Source of the DNA: a bacterium
GTDB taxonomy: Bacteria > Actinomycetota > Acidimicrobiia > Spongiisociales > Spongiisociaceae
Assembly (NCBI GenBank): GCA_028820935.1
Contig: JAPPHZ010000029.1
Location: forward strand, 277,437 to 341,436
Reading direction: 5' to 3'
Length of the DNA: 64,000 nucleotides
The notes under the pieces were generated by a model. The model was given only the letters and a program-made list of their open reading frames with translations, was not told where the DNA came from and searched no databases. Below, in pieces: positions 52,983 through 62,013 of this stretch (position 1 is the first letter of the stretch; the number at the start of each line of letters is the position of its first letter). Made by a program: the position numbers and the translations under genes.

Positions 52983-53714
52983 ATGTCGATCCGCCACGAT
53001 CAGGGAATCGTCCTGCGCGGCTACCCGTTCGGCGAAGCCGACCGCGTAGTGGTCATCATCAGCCCCAATCGTGGCCAGGTGCGGGCGGTCGCCAAGGGGG
53101 TCCGGAGGACCAGGAGCCGGTTCGGGGGCCGGCTCGAGCCCCTCACCCACGTCGACCTGGTGCTGTACCAGGGTCGGAACCTGGCGACGATTACCCAGGC
53201 GGCGGTGATCGAGGCCTTTCCCAGGCTGCGCCAGGACCTCGACGCGGTGATGGTGGCAGGCACCATGGCGGAGGCGGTGGGCAAGGTGGTGGTCGAGGAG
53301 GAGCCCTCCCACCGGATCTTCCTGCTCCTCCTGCGGGGGCTGCGCGCCCTGGAGATGGGCGCCGGCGGCATGGACCTGCTGGCATCCTTCCTGCTCAAGC
53401 TGTCGGAGGCCATCGGCCAGGCTCCGGCCCTCGAGCACTGCGCGGCCTGCGGCGCCGCGAACCGCCTCGGCCGGTTCAGCATGGCGGGCGGGGGATTGAT
53501 CTGCGAACGCTGCGACGCCGGGGGAACCTTCCGGTTGAGGGAAGGCCTGACCGAGCACCTGGCCCGTCTCTCGGCGGCCGACCTGTCCGGCTTCACCACC
53601 CCCGACAGCGACCTCGCTCCCGACGCGGTGGGTCTGGTGCGGAGGTTCGTGGAGTACCACATCGAGTCGGGGTTGGGCGGCCTCGCCTTCAGCGTCGGTC
53701 GGGGGCCCCGGTGA
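52983..53714 (+). CDS. recO: DNA repair protein RecO
   Basis: The protein has 243 residues. It starts with the typical OB-fold segment HDQGIVLRGYPFGEADRVVVII and has the zinc cysteines in CAACGAANR and CERCDAGG near 150-180. RecO works with RecR to load RecA on SSB-coated single strands in gap repair. AGAGGA lies just before the ATG. It overlaps uppS by 4 nt (GTGA), a common pairing in actinobacteria. Confidence 0.92.
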   Translation: MSIRHDQGIVLRGYPFGEADRVVVIISPNRGQVRAVAKGVRRTRSRFGGRLEPLTHVDLVLYQGRNLATITQAAVIEAFPRLRQDLDAVMVAGTMAEAVGKVVVEEEPSHRIFLLLLRGLRALEMGAGGMDLLASFLLKLSEAIGQAPALEHCAACGAANRLGRFSMAGGGLICERCDAGGTFRLREGLTEHLARLSAADLSGFTTPDSDLAPDAVGLVRRFVEYHIESGLGGLAFSVGRGPR

Positions 53715-54490
53715 GCGGGGGATCGGCGGCGGGTTCGGTCGGCCTCGACCTGAGCGGTCTCGACCGGAGCCGGATCCCCGCCCACGTCGGCATCATCATG
53801 GATGGAAACGGACGCTGGGCGCTGGCCCGCAACCTGCCACGCACCGGCGGTCACGCAGCCGGCGAGACCGTGCTGTTCGAATGCGTGGAAGGGGCGCTGG
53901 AGATCGGCCTGAGCTGGCTCTCCGCCTACACGTTCTCCACCGAGAACTGGACCCGCCACCCGGACGAGGTCTCGTTCCTCATGTGGTTCAACGAGGACAT
54001 CCTGCTGCGCCGGCTGGACTCCCTGGCGGACCTGGGGGTTCGGATCTGCTTCGCCGGTGACCTGGCCGATCCACGCATTCCCGATCGCAACCGGACGCTG
54101 ATGCAGGATGCGGAGCAACGCACCGCCTCCAACCGTCGCCTGAGCCTCGTGCTGGCCTTCAACTACGGCGGACGGGCCGAGATCGCCCGAGCGGTCCGGG
54201 CGCTGGCGACCGAGGTGTCGGACGGGGAGCGGGAACCCGGCGAGATCACCGAGGACGACATCGCCGAGCGCCTTTACGTTCCCGGGATGCCCGATCCGGA
54301 CCTGATAGTCCGCACCTCCGGCGAGATGCGGATGTCCAACTTCCTGCTCTGGGGCAGCGCCTATTCCGAGCTGGTCTTCACCGAAACGCTGTGGCCGGAG
54401 TTCGGCGCCCAGCACCTGGTGGATGCCGTGGTCGAGTATCAGCGCCGCCGCAGGCGCTTTGGCGGCGCCCTCCCGAACCAGTCTCCCTAG
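53711..54490 (+). CDS. uppS: Isoprenyl transferase (undecaprenyl diphosphate synthase type)
   Basis: The protein has 259 residues from the GTG at 53711. Catalytic Asp is D31 in GIIMDGNGRWA. LSAYTFSTENWTRHPDEV near 77 and the later DLIVRTSGEMRMSNFLLW with the conserved RTSGE are further cis-prenyltransferase motifs. It extends isoprenyl diphosphate with IPP to make the lipid carrier for cell wall synthesis. Chain length (decaprenyl or undecaprenyl) cannot be told from the sequence. It is translationally coupled to recO. Confidence 0.93.
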   Translation: MSGGSAAGSVGLDLSGLDRSRIPAHVGIIMDGNGRWALARNLPRTGGHAAGETVLFECVEGALEIGLSWLSAYTFSTENWTRHPDEVSFLMWFNEDILLRRLDSLADLGVRICFAGDLADPRIPDRNRTLMQDAEQRTASNRRLSLVLAFNYGGRAEIARAVRALATEVSDGEREPGEITEDDIAERLYVPGMPDPDLIVRTSGEMRMSNFLLWGSAYSELVFTETLWPEFGAQHLVDAVVEYQRRRRRFGGALPNQSP

Positions 54491-54569
54491 CCTGCCGAGC
54501 CGGGGTCTGTCCTCCGGTCCGTACCGCATTCGTCCCTCCCACCCGAGAGGCCCGTTCGGAACGAAGGTC

Positions 54570-54598
54570 TTGAAAGTGTCACACCTCCGATATACGTT
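54570..54598 (+). promoter_or_regulatory. Promoter of putative small RNA A
   Basis: -35 TTGAAA (54570-54575), 17-nt spacer with TGTCACA, -10 TACGTT (54593-54598). Both boxes and the TGTCACA are shared with the minus-strand promoter at 47491-47519. Confidence 0.5.
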
Positions 54599-54604
54599 GT
54601 CTAT

Positions 54605-54784
54605 CGCCAAGCACCAATACCGGCTGATACGTCTACCGATCGGAACGGCCGGCCGGAGGGAATACGAAGAGGCTCCAATGGGGCGAACCCGCCGTAACCC
54701 GGCCCCGACCCGGGTATGGCGCAACACGCCCCAAGCCAAGGACAGGTGGTGGCGGGGGAGGGCCCGGTGCGGAGCACCGCTTTT
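54605..54784 (+). ncRNA. Putative small RNA, copy A
   Basis: About 180 nt run from just after the promoter to an intrinsic terminator (CGGTGC-GGA-GCACCG, 54765-54779, then CTTTT to 54784). No gene with convincing start or codon pattern fits. It aligns with copy B at 47324-47484 over promoter, parts of the 5' half and the 3' block GGTGGTGGCGG...GAGGGCCCGG. It lies between uppS and glyS; because it has its own terminator about 270 nt before glyS it is more likely a separate RNA than a glyS leader. Family unknown. Confidence 0.45.
54765..54784 (+). terminator. Intrinsic terminator of putative small RNA A
   Basis: A 6-bp GC stem CGGTGC / GCACCG with a GGA loop is followed by C and four T. The minus-strand copy B ends with a comparable hairpin at 47330-47347 and TTTT. 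Confidence 0.55.
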
Positions 54785-54810
54785 CGCGAGTTTCGGAACT
54801 TGAGGCAGAG

Positions 54811-54942
54811 GACGCCATATATGACGCCCTGAGCCTCAAGTTCAGCGCCTGCACCATTCTCGATGCACAGGACGTCATCGGCGGTGCCCTGTTCCTCAGG
54901 CTCAGAGCGTCATGGGTGGTGCGGTGTTCCTCAGGTTCAGGG
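54811..54942. repeat. Degenerate 36-bp direct repeats upstream of glyS
   Basis: Three related 36-bp units lie at 54811-54846, 54871-54906 and 54907-54942, the last two adjacent and sharing GTTCCTCAGG(C/T)TCAG. Each contains (G/A)CGTCAT or GACGCCAT near its start and a CCTCA(A/G)G(C/T)TCAG block at its end; a partial fourth unit may follow to 54970. Between this block and glyS (54971-55055) I see only the glyS promoter/leader region without a clear signal. Confidence 0.55.
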
Positions 54943-55055
54943 CACCGTGTGTGGCGTTCTGATCCTGATGTACGTCCGATGGCCGGAGCTGCCGGGTATG
55001 GAGCCGGGGCCGGGTACCATCGTCCCGGTCCCGTACCCTCCCCGGTTGAGTCCTG

Positions 55056-56369
55056 ATGACCGCTCCCAGCTTCGAGACGATCGTGAACCTCGCCACCAAG
55101 CGCGGCTTCGTCTTCAGAGCATCGGAGATCTACGGCGGTCTCCGGTCGGCCTACGACTACGGGCCTCTCGGCGTGGCGCTGCTCCGCAACGTGAAGGAGG
55201 CGTGGTGGCGGTCGATGGTGCAGCTGCGCGACGACGTGGTCGGGCTCGATTCGGCGATCATCCAGTCGCCCCAGGTCTGGGAGGCCTCCGGGCACGTGGG
55301 CCAGTTCAACGACCCTCTCGTGGAGTGTGTCTCCTGCCATGCCCGCCACCGGTTCGACCGGCTGGAGAGCCCGGACCGGTGTCCCACCTGCGGCGCCCGC
55401 GACACCTTCACGGATGCCCGCGACTTCAACCTGATGTTCAGGACCCATATGGGCCCGGTCGCTTCCGACTCCAACCTCGTATACCTGCGTCCCGAGACCG
55501 CCCAGGGCATCTTCACCAACTTCGAGAACGTGCGGCGGGTATCCCGGCTCAAGCTCCCGTTCGGGATCGCCCAGGTCGGCAAGTCGTTTCGCAACGAGAT
55601 CACGCCAGGACAGTTCGTCTTCCGCACCCGGGAGTTCGAGCAGATGGAGATGGAGTTCTTCACCCATCCCGATCACGCCGACGGCTGGTTCGAATACTGG
55701 GTGGAGGAGAGGCATCAGTGGTACCTGGACCTGGGCATGAAACCCGACAACATCAAGCTGCGCAGCCACACCGAGGACGAGTTGGCCCACTACGCGGTCG
55801 CCACCTACGACGTGGATTACCGGTTCCCATGGGGATGGGACGAGCTGGAGGGTATCGCCAACCGGACCGATTTCGATCTGCGCCAGCATACGAAGGCCTC
55901 GGGTAAGGACCTGCGCTACTTCGACCAGGCGGCCGGTGAGCGCTTCTTCCCGTACGTGATCGAGCCGGCGGCCGGCGCCACCCGCGCGGCCTTCGCCTTC
56001 CTGATCGACGCCTACCACCAGGAGACGGTGCGCGATGCCCCCCGCACGGTGCTGAGGCTCGACGCCCGCCTCGCTCCGATCAAGGTGGCGGTGCTGCCGC
56101 TCTCGAAGAAGCCCGACCTGGTGGAGGTGACGGAGCAGGTGGCCGGCGTTCTACGTCGCTCCTGGGATATCGAGGTCGATGTCACCCAGGCGATCGGGAG
56201 GCGCTACCGCCGCCAGGACGAGATCGGGACGCCCTACTGCGTTACGGTCGACTTCGACACGCTGGATGACGGAGCGGTTACGGTCCGGGACCGGGACACG
56301 ATGGCACAGGACCGGGTCGGGATTGGGCAGCTCCACGGCTACCTGGACGAGCGCCTCGGCGCCGGATAG
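55056..56369 (+). CDS. glyS: Glycyl-tRNA synthetase, dimeric class
   Basis: The protein has 437 residues, the compact alpha-2 type. It charges tRNA-Gly. Class II motif 1 region is [20 protein letters not shown] near 28-47; motif 2 is [28 protein letters not shown] near 180 (in parts); motif 3 is [14 protein letters not shown] near 309. A zinc-ribbon insert with CVSCHARH and CPTCGARD lies near 90-115. The C-terminal anticodon-binding domain starts at [12 protein letters not shown] further ATG-free extension upstream is not supported. Confidence 0.95.
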   Translation: MTAPSFETIVNLATKRGFVFRASEIYGGLRSAYDYGPLGVALLRNVKEAWWRSMVQLRDDVVGLDSAIIQSPQVWEASGHVGQFNDPLVECVSCHARHRFDRLESPDRCPTCGARDTFTDARDFNLMFRTHMGPVASDSNLVYLRPETAQGIFTNFENVRRVSRLKLPFGIAQVGKSFRNEITPGQFVFRTREFEQMEMEFFTHPDHADGWFEYWVEERHQWYLDLGMKPDNIKLRSHTEDELAHYAVATYDVDYRFPWGWDELEGIANRTDFDLRQHTKASGKDLRYFDQAAGERFFPYVIEPAAGATRAAFAFLIDAYHQETVRDAPRTVLRLDARLAPIKVAVLPLSKKPDLVEVTEQVAGVLRRSWDIEVDVTQAIGRRYRRQDEIGTPYCVTVDFDTLDDGAVTVRDRDTMAQDRVGIGQLHGYLDERLGAG

Positions 56370-56377
56370 GAGGGGCA

Positions 56378-57196
56378 ATGCGGATGGCTCGGCGGATCGG
56401 TCTCGCGCTGGCGGCGATAGTGGTGTTGGTTCTGGGCGCCGCGGCCTACGTGTGGTTCTCGGGCGGCAGCGGCGAGCCCAGCACCGAGGTGACGGCTCCC
56501 CCCATCACCTCTCCGCCTACGACCGCCCCCGCTACCACCGCCCCCTCCACCACAACGGCGACATCCGTCCCGGCGACCACCACCGTGGCCACTACGGCGG
56601 CCCCGGCGGATGCCGAGACCACCGAGCCGGCTGACGCCGCGGGCGCACCCGCCGTCCTCTACCGGATCGACAAGGCGGAGTCCTCGGTCAGCTTCGAGAT
56701 CGACGAGATCCTCAACGGCAACCCGTTCCGGGTGGTGGGGGTCACCACCGAAGTGGCGGGCGAGGTCCTGATCGACTTCGACGAGCCGGCTGCCTCGCAG
56801 CTGGGGACGATCGTGATCAACGTCCGCACCCTGGCCACCGACTCCGGCTTCCGGGACAGGGCCATCCGGGGGCCAATCCTCGGATCCTCCCGCGACGAGA
56901 ACGAGTTCGCCACGTTCGAGCCGACAGACATCGAGGGGCTCCCGGACAGCGTGACGGTGGGCGATCAGGTGCCGCTCCGCATCACGGGCACGTTCACCCT
57001 GAGCGGCGAGGCCCGGCCCGTGACCTTCGACACAGAAGTGACGGTGGTATCCGATGAAAGGGTCGAGGTGACCGGTACCGCCACGGTAATGCGATCCGAC
57101 TTCGGCCTGACCATCCCGGACATTCCCAGCGTGAGCGACGTGGCGGACGAGATACTGCTCGTGATCGATCTGGTGGCCGTCGCGGCAGGCGTCTGA
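56378..57196 (+). CDS. YceI family protein, secreted or membrane-anchored
   Basis: The protein has 272 residues. An N-terminal hydrophobic segment (IGLALAAIVVLVLGAAAYVWF, near 7-27, given in part) is followed by a Thr/Ala/Pro-rich linker of about 60 residues and then a YceI beta-barrel domain from YRIDKAESSVSFEIDEIL to the C-terminus. YceI domains bind long-chain isoprenoids such as polyprenyl quinones. RDRAIRGPIL and GTFTLSGEARPVTFD are domain landmarks. It starts 8 bp after glyS. Confidence 0.87.
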   Translation: MRMARRIGLALAAIVVLVLGAAAYVWFSGGSGEPSTEVTAPPITSPPTTAPATTAPSTTTATSVPATTTVATTAAPADAETTEPADAAGAPAVLYRIDKAESSVSFEIDEILNGNPFRVVGVTTEVAGEVLIDFDEPAASQLGTIVINVRTLATDSGFRDRAIRGPILGSSRDENEFATFEPTDIEGLPDSVTVGDQVPLRITGTFTLSGEARPVTFDTEVTVVSDERVEVTGTATVMRSDFGLTIPDIPSVSDVADEILLVIDLVAVAAGV

Positions 57197-57234
57197 GCCC
57201 CGGGCGCCGGCTCGGAGACGTACACTCGCAACGT

Positions 57235-58995
57235 ATGGCATCCGATCGCGACGACCTGGAGCGCATCCGCCAAGCGGTCAACCTGGTCGAGCTGTTCGAG
57301 GGAGTGACCACTGTCAGGAAGGTCCGGGGCAGCTTCAAGGCCCTGTGTCCCTTCCATTCGGAGAAGACCCCCTCATTGTCGATCGACCCGGCCCGCGGCC
57401 TCTACCACTGCTTCGGCTGCGGTGTGGGCGGAGACATCTTCACCTTCATCCAGGAGACCCAGGGGCTGTCGTTCGTGGAGGCGATGGAGATGCTGGCGGA
57501 TCGGGCCGGCATCGTCATCCGGCGCGACCCCCGGGCGGTGGAGCGCCGCGAGAGCCGCTCCCGGCTGGTAGAAGCGGTGGCCGAGGCGGGCCGTTACTAC
57601 CGGGACCGCCTCAGGTCCGCCCCAGATGCCGGGCACGCCCGGTCCTACGTGAGGGGACGCAACTACGGGATCGACGTGGTGGATCAGTTCGAGCTCGGCT
57701 ACGCGCCCGACCAACCCGACGCCCTGATCTCCCACCTGCGCGGCCAGGGGCACAAGGACACCGACATCCTGGCGGCCGGCCTGGCGAGAAGGGTGGCGAG
57801 GGGCCGGCTCGTGGACCAGATGAGGGGCCGGCTGTTGTTCCCGATCCACAACGTGCGCGGGGAGATGGTCGGGTTCGGAGCCCGCCTCCTGCGCGGCGAG
57901 GGGCCCAAGTACCTGAACACCCCGGAAACCCCGCTCTACAAGAAGAGCGAGCTCCTGTACGGCCTGGACAAGGCCCGGTCGGCGATCAGCAGGGAGGACT
58001 TGGGGGTGGTGGTCGAGGGGTACACGGATGTCATCGCCTTCCACCTGGCCGATCTGCCCCTGGCGGTGGCGACCTGCGGGACGGCGCTCGGTGAGGCCCA
58101 CTTCGACCTGCTCCGCCGCTTCTCGAGCCGCATCGTGCTGGCCTTCGACGCCGACGCGGCGGGCGCCGGCGCCGCCGTGCGCGGGGACGATCTGCGCATC
58201 ACCTCCGAGCTGGGTCTCGACCTGCGGGTGGCAATGATGCCCGAGGGCCGGGACCCAGCCGACCTGGTGTTCGAGGACAAGGGGGACCTGCTCCGGGAAG
58301 CGGTCGACGGATCGGCGCCGATCACCGAGTTCCGGCTCAACCGGCTGCTCGCGCAGTACAACCTGGGGGAGAGAGAGGCGCGCACCCGGGCGATGAGGGA
58401 GGCGGCGGAGCTGATCGCCCGCCATCCTGACGAGGCGGCCCGCTACCAGCACGCCCTGTACGTGGCCGGGCGCACCCACATGAGCATCGATCTCGTCCAG
58501 GCGGAGATCCAGAGGAATGCCGCCACCGGCAGGGGAGGCCGGGCGCAGGGCCGTCCTAGAGCGGCCGGACGGCCCGCTGCGCCCCGGCCCGCCGCATCCC
58601 GTGCGATGGATCGGTCGGAGCGGGACCTGCTCCGCCACCTCATGGCGGGGACTGCGGAGCGCGACCGGGTCAGCCCCGACCTGTTTGAGCACGATCAGGC
58701 CGCCGTCCTGGCTCGCTGGTTGCTCGAGGAGGGAAGGCACCTTGACATGGGGGTTCCGGTGCCGCTGGACGGCCTCAAGGATCAGGCCATGTCGGCGATG
58801 GCCCGCCGGCTGGCGGTCATGGGCACGCCGCTGCTCCCGTTCCAGGATGTCATGTCACATCTCGAAGGACGGGCGGTGGGGCACCGTAAGGACGAGCTTC
58901 TGGTGATATTGGAAGGAATCGATCAAACAAGAGACCCGGAAGCCTATTCACAAGCCCTTGCAGAACTGATAGCGTTACAGGAAAGGGGATCCTGA
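57235..58995 (+). CDS. dnaG: DNA primase
   Basis: The protein has 586 residues. It makes RNA primers for replication. The CHC2 zinc finger is C38, H41, C59 and C62 (CPFHSEKTPSLSIDPARG then YHCFGCGVGG). The TOPRIM domain has the catalytic Glu in VVVEGYTDVIAFH near 260 and the Asp pair in VLAFDADAAG near 305. The C-terminal 150 residues are the DnaB-interacting helical domain, preceded by an Ala/Arg/Pro-rich linker. It lies 19 bp before rpoD, the classic macromolecular synthesis pairing. Confidence 0.95.
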   Translation: MASDRDDLERIRQAVNLVELFEGVTTVRKVRGSFKALCPFHSEKTPSLSIDPARGLYHCFGCGVGGDIFTFIQETQGLSFVEAMEMLADRAGIVIRRDPRAVERRESRSRLVEAVAEAGRYYRDRLRSAPDAGHARSYVRGRNYGIDVVDQFELGYAPDQPDALISHLRGQGHKDTDILAAGLARRVARGRLVDQMRGRLLFPIHNVRGEMVGFGARLLRGEGPKYLNTPETPLYKKSELLYGLDKARSAISREDLGVVVEGYTDVIAFHLADLPLAVATCGTALGEAHFDLLRRFSSRIVLAFDADAAGAGAAVRGDDLRITSELGLDLRVAMMPEGRDPADLVFEDKGDLLREAVDGSAPITEFRLNRLLAQYNLGEREARTRAMREAAELIARHPDEAARYQHALYVAGRTHMSIDLVQAEIQRNAATGRGGRAQGRPRAAGRPAAPRPAASRAMDRSERDLLRHLMAGTAERDRVSPDLFEHDQAAVLARWLLEEGRHLDMGVPVPLDGLKDQAMSAMARRLAVMGTPLLPFQDVMSHLEGRAVGHRKDELLVILEGIDQTRDPEAYSQALAELIALQERGS

Positions 58996-59014
58996 CGCGG
59001 CTTAAGGAGTAGGT

Positions 59015-60163
59015 TTGGGCTCGGACACGCAGCGGGCGATCGAGGAACTGCTGAAGCGGGGGAGGCGCAGGGGGTTCGTCACCTCCGCCGAGATACAGCG
59101 GGAACTCGAGGCGGCGGGGGCTCCCGCAGCTGCACTCGACCGGGCGCTGGCGGCCGTGCGCACGACCGGGATAGAGCTGGTCGACGATGATCCCGATCGC
59201 CTCCGGGACGATCCGGAGCCCGGAGATGCCGAGTTCCTGTCCGACCCGGTCGACCAGTACCTCAGGGAGATCGGTCGGGTCCCGCTCCTCACCCCCCGCC
59301 AGGAGGTCGAGCTGGGCATGGCGAAGGACGCCGGGCTCGAGGCCAGAGCCAAGCTGGCCGAACTGGAGGCCGCCGGAATGTCCCGCTCGGATGCCGAGTA
59401 TCGCCGGCTGGCCGCCATAGCGCGTCGCGGAGAGCGGGCCGAGGAGCGGCTGGTGAGGGCCAACCTCCGGCTGGTCGTATCGGTGGCGAAGCGCTACGTC
59501 ATTCCGGGTGTCTCGATCCTCGACCTCGTCCAGGAAGGCAACGTGGGCCTGATGAAAGCGGCCGCCAAGTTCGACTACCGCAAGGGCTACAAGTTCTCGA
59601 CCTACGCGGTCTGGTGGATCCGCCAGACGGTCAGCCGGGCCCTGAACGAGCAGAAGAGGATCATCCGGGTCCCGGAGAACCTGGCGCAGCAGTTGGTACT
59701 GCTGGACAAGACGCGCAGGCGCCTCCACCAGGAGTCAGGCCGCGAGCCCACCACCGAGGAGCTGGCCGCCGAGATGGACCTTCCCGATGATCGGGTCCTG
59801 AAGCTGGCCGAGCTCTCCACCGGGATGCTGTCGCTGGACGCCAAGGTGGCCGACTCCGACGACCTGACCCTCGGACACTTCGTCCGGGATGAGGACGCCG
59901 AGGCGGCGCCGGCGGACGGGGCGACCCTCATGCTCATGCAGGAGAGCGTTGCCCTGGCAATGGAAGGCCTGGACGATCGGGAACGGAAGGTCATCACGAT
60001 GAGGTTCGGGCTGGCCGACGGCCGGATCAGGACCCTCCAGGAGGTCAGCGACAGGATGGGAGTGACCAAGGAGCGGATCCGCCAGCTGGAGGTCCGAGCC
60101 CTACGCAAGATGCGCAGCCAGCCAGGTGGCCGCCGCATGGAGAGCTACCTCAGCGGCGCCTAA
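59015..60163 (+). CDS. rpoD: Primary RNA polymerase sigma factor
   Basis: The protein has 382 residues with a TTG start and AAGGAG 6 nt upstream. A short region 1.1-like domain (residues 1-65) is followed by region 1.2 (DPVDQYLREIGRVPLLT), region 2 (LVRANLRLVVSVAKRYV, DLVQEGNVGLMKAAAKFDYRKG, FSTYAVWWIRQTV), region 3 and region 4.2 (MGVTKERIRQLEVRALRKM). The complete set and the link to dnaG point to the housekeeping sigma, as compared with the shorter paralogue at 44 kb. It is followed at 49 bp by the tRNA-Asn gene. Confidence 0.92.
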   Translation: MGSDTQRAIEELLKRGRRRGFVTSAEIQRELEAAGAPAAALDRALAAVRTTGIELVDDDPDRLRDDPEPGDAEFLSDPVDQYLREIGRVPLLTPRQEVELGMAKDAGLEARAKLAELEAAGMSRSDAEYRRLAAIARRGERAEERLVRANLRLVVSVAKRYVIPGVSILDLVQEGNVGLMKAAAKFDYRKGYKFSTYAVWWIRQTVSRALNEQKRIIRVPENLAQQLVLLDKTRRRLHQESGREPTTEELAAEMDLPDDRVLKLAELSTGMLSLDAKVADSDDLTLGHFVRDEDAEAAPADGATLMLMQESVALAMEGLDDRERKVITMRFGLADGRIRTLQEVSDRMGVTKERIRQLEVRALRKMRSQPGGRRMESYLSGA

Positions 60164-60211
60164 GCGGCCCAGGATTCCACCCACCTGCTGGTACCATGAC
60201 GGGCCGATCCT

Positions 60212-60288
60212 TCCGGGGTAGCTCAATTCGGCAGAGCAGCGGACTGTTAATCCGTTGGTTGTGGGTTCAAGTCCCACCCCCGGAGCCA
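60212..60288 (+). tRNA. tRNA-Asn (anticodon GTT)
   Basis: A cloverleaf fits 60212-60288. The acceptor stem TCCGGGG pairs with CCCCGGA, followed by discriminator G and an encoded CCA. The D-loop is GCTCAATTCGGCAGAGC, the anticodon loop CTGTTAA with GTT at 60246-60248, and the T arm GTGGGTTCAAGTCCCAC. The gene lies just before a tyrosine integrase and so is the likely attachment site. Confidence 0.95.
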
Positions 60289-60293
60289 TCTCA

Positions 60294-60322
60294 CAGTGTT
60301 TCTCTCTGTTTCCCAGTGTTTC
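60294..60322. promoter_or_regulatory. Possible integrase arm-type sites
   Basis: CAGTGTTTC occurs at 60294-60302 and 60314-60322, with CTGTTTC between them at 60306-60312. Short direct repeats between a tRNA end and its integrase gene are typical arm-site positions. No binding data exist; the call rests on position and repetition. Confidence 0.3.
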
Positions 60323-60510
60323 ATGCTGTCACTAAAACCCCTGGTCAAGAGGTTGTATTACTCCTGTTGAGTGCTGCTATCCCCTCCGCTCGTTTCTTGA
60401 CGTTCAAGCCCGTACCCTGTAGCATCATGTTGTTAGGGTACTAACTGAGGGACAAATCCAGTTGGGAGGCAAGCCTGTCGAAGGTCCGCCAGGGCCTCAC
60501 GGCCCAATTC

Positions 60511-61716
60511 GTGAACTCAGTGAAGCAGCCGGGGAAATACTACGACGGCCGCGGCGACGGGCTCATCCTCCGGGTGGCTCCCGGTGGATCGAAGCAGTGG
60601 CTATGGAGGGGCATGGTGCAGGGCCGGAGACGTGACTACGGCCTCGGACCCGTCCGCTATACCCCCTTGGCTGAGGCACGAAGGATTGCGTTCGAGTATC
60701 GCCGGATCGCCTACCTAGGTGGTGATCCCAAGGGAACGCACCGAGCCATGATGAATCCGGCGCACTCGCGGCTGGCAGTGGTGGAGCACCTGGTTCCTCA
60801 GCCGGTCATGCCGCCAGTTACTCCTTCGGTCCCTACGTTCTCGGATGCCGCCGAGGTTGTGATTGGTCTGTACGCTGCTAAGTGGAAGCCCGGTAGCCGC
60901 TCGCCGGACCAGTGGCGGCAGTCACTCGGTGACTACGCTTTTCCGATAATCGGATCGAAACGGTTAGACCAGATCACCACCGCCGACGTGATGGCCGTCC
61001 TTACTCCGATCTGGTCAACGAAACCCACGACCGCGAAGCGAGTCCGGCAACGGATCGGCTCGATCATGGCCTGGGCTGTGGCCCAGGGCTACCGGACAGA
61101 TGATCCGGCAGGGACCGCGATCACCAAGGCTCTACCGAAGAACAACGGCCCGAAGAAGCACTTGGCCGCGGTTTCTCACCGTGAGGTCGCTGCGGCGGTC
61201 CGCAAGGTCAGGGCATCCGGTGGGTATCACCCGGTCCGCTTGGCGGCCGAGTTCGCCGTCCTTACCGCGGCCCGGTCCAGTGAAGTGAGAGGAACTCAGT
61301 GGTCCGAGATCGACCGTGAGGCTGCCCTGTGGACCATTCCCGCGAGCCGAATGAAGGCAGGCCGTGAGCACCGGGTTCCCCTTGCCGCCGAGGCCCTCAG
61401 CGTCCTTGTCGAAGCCGCCGGTTACAGTGAGCCCTGGGACCCGTCAGCGTTCGTGTTCCCAAATAAGAAGGGCCGGGAACTCGGATCGTGGCAGTTGTCG
61501 AAGCTGGTCGCAGGTCTTGACATGGGTGGTACGTTGCACGGGTTCCGTAGCACGTTCAGGGACTGGTGCTCGTACCAGTCGGTTCCGCGGGAGATCGCAG
61601 AACTCTGCTTGGCTCATCGGGTCGGTTCCGCGGCCGAGCAAGCCTACGCTCGGTCTGACATCCTGGAACGGCGTCGTGAAGTGATGGAGGTATGGGGTAA
61701 ACACATAGGAAGGTAG
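60511..61716 (+). CDS. int: Tyrosine recombinase / integrase
   Basis: The protein has 401 residues from GTG 60511, but similarity to the family N-terminus starts earlier: LSKVRQGLTAQF is encoded from a CTG at 60475 that has GGGAGG 5 nt upstream, so the true start may be that CTG. Domains: N-terminal DUF4102-like arm-binding domain (YYDGRGDGLILRV), core-binding domain, catalytic domain with R255, H343, R346, H369 and nucleophile Y379. It catalyses integration at the adjacent tRNA-Asn. GC content is a little lower than in the core genes. Confidence 0.9.
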   Translation: MNSVKQPGKYYDGRGDGLILRVAPGGSKQWLWRGMVQGRRRDYGLGPVRYTPLAEARRIAFEYRRIAYLGGDPKGTHRAMMNPAHSRLAVVEHLVPQPVMPPVTPSVPTFSDAAEVVIGLYAAKWKPGSRSPDQWRQSLGDYAFPIIGSKRLDQITTADVMAVLTPIWSTKPTTAKRVRQRIGSIMAWAVAQGYRTDDPAGTAITKALPKNNGPKKHLAAVSHREVAAAVRKVRASGGYHPVRLAAEFAVLTAARSSEVRGTQWSEIDREAALWTIPASRMKAGREHRVPLAAEALSVLVEAAGYSEPWDPSAFVFPNKKGRELGSWQLSKLVAGLDMGGTLHGFRSTFRDWCSYQSVPREIAELCLAHRVGSAAEQAYARSDILERRREVMEVWGKHIGR

Positions 61717-62013
61717 CATCCGGGCTCGAGGCGGGCGGAACGAGCCGACGGGGGCGGGTCTCTGCCCGAGACGCCACGGCCTGCTATGACTGTGATGAGA
61801 ATGGTGGGGTCGTTGGGTCGGGTCTGACTCTTGTTACGACCGGCCACAGAGTGCCTTTGCGTTGATCTGTCGGCCCGGCTCAGCGGCTTGTTGAAGCTAG
61901 CCAGCCGTCCGGGAGGGCAGTGACCCAATAGGGGCCTGGTATTCGAAAACCGACTCGTCACAGTCTTGTCCGCCCACCCGGCCAGCTGGTGTTCCGCCAC
62001 AGGGAGGAAACTC
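61717..62013. other. Non-coding stretch, probable left end of an IS110-family element
   Basis: About 300 bp between the integrase and the transposase start show no gene. An AGGGAGGAA ribosome-binding site precedes the transposase ATG. In IS110-group elements this position encodes the bridge RNA that guides insertion. I could not fold it or find its ends by eye, so this is an expectation from family knowledge, not an observation. Confidence 0.35.

Noticed and set aside
54871-54942. T-box riboswitch upstream of glyS
   Set aside because: GGGTGGTGCGGTG resembles the T-box core only loosely (three mismatches in 13), it is part of the 36-bp repeat, and no stem I with a glycine specifier or antiterminator was recognisable.
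54633-56018. 461-codon minus-strand reading frame opposite glyS
   Set aside because: Antisense shadow of a high-GC gene; composition rich in Pro, Arg and Gly, no family motif, and it covers the 36-bp repeats.
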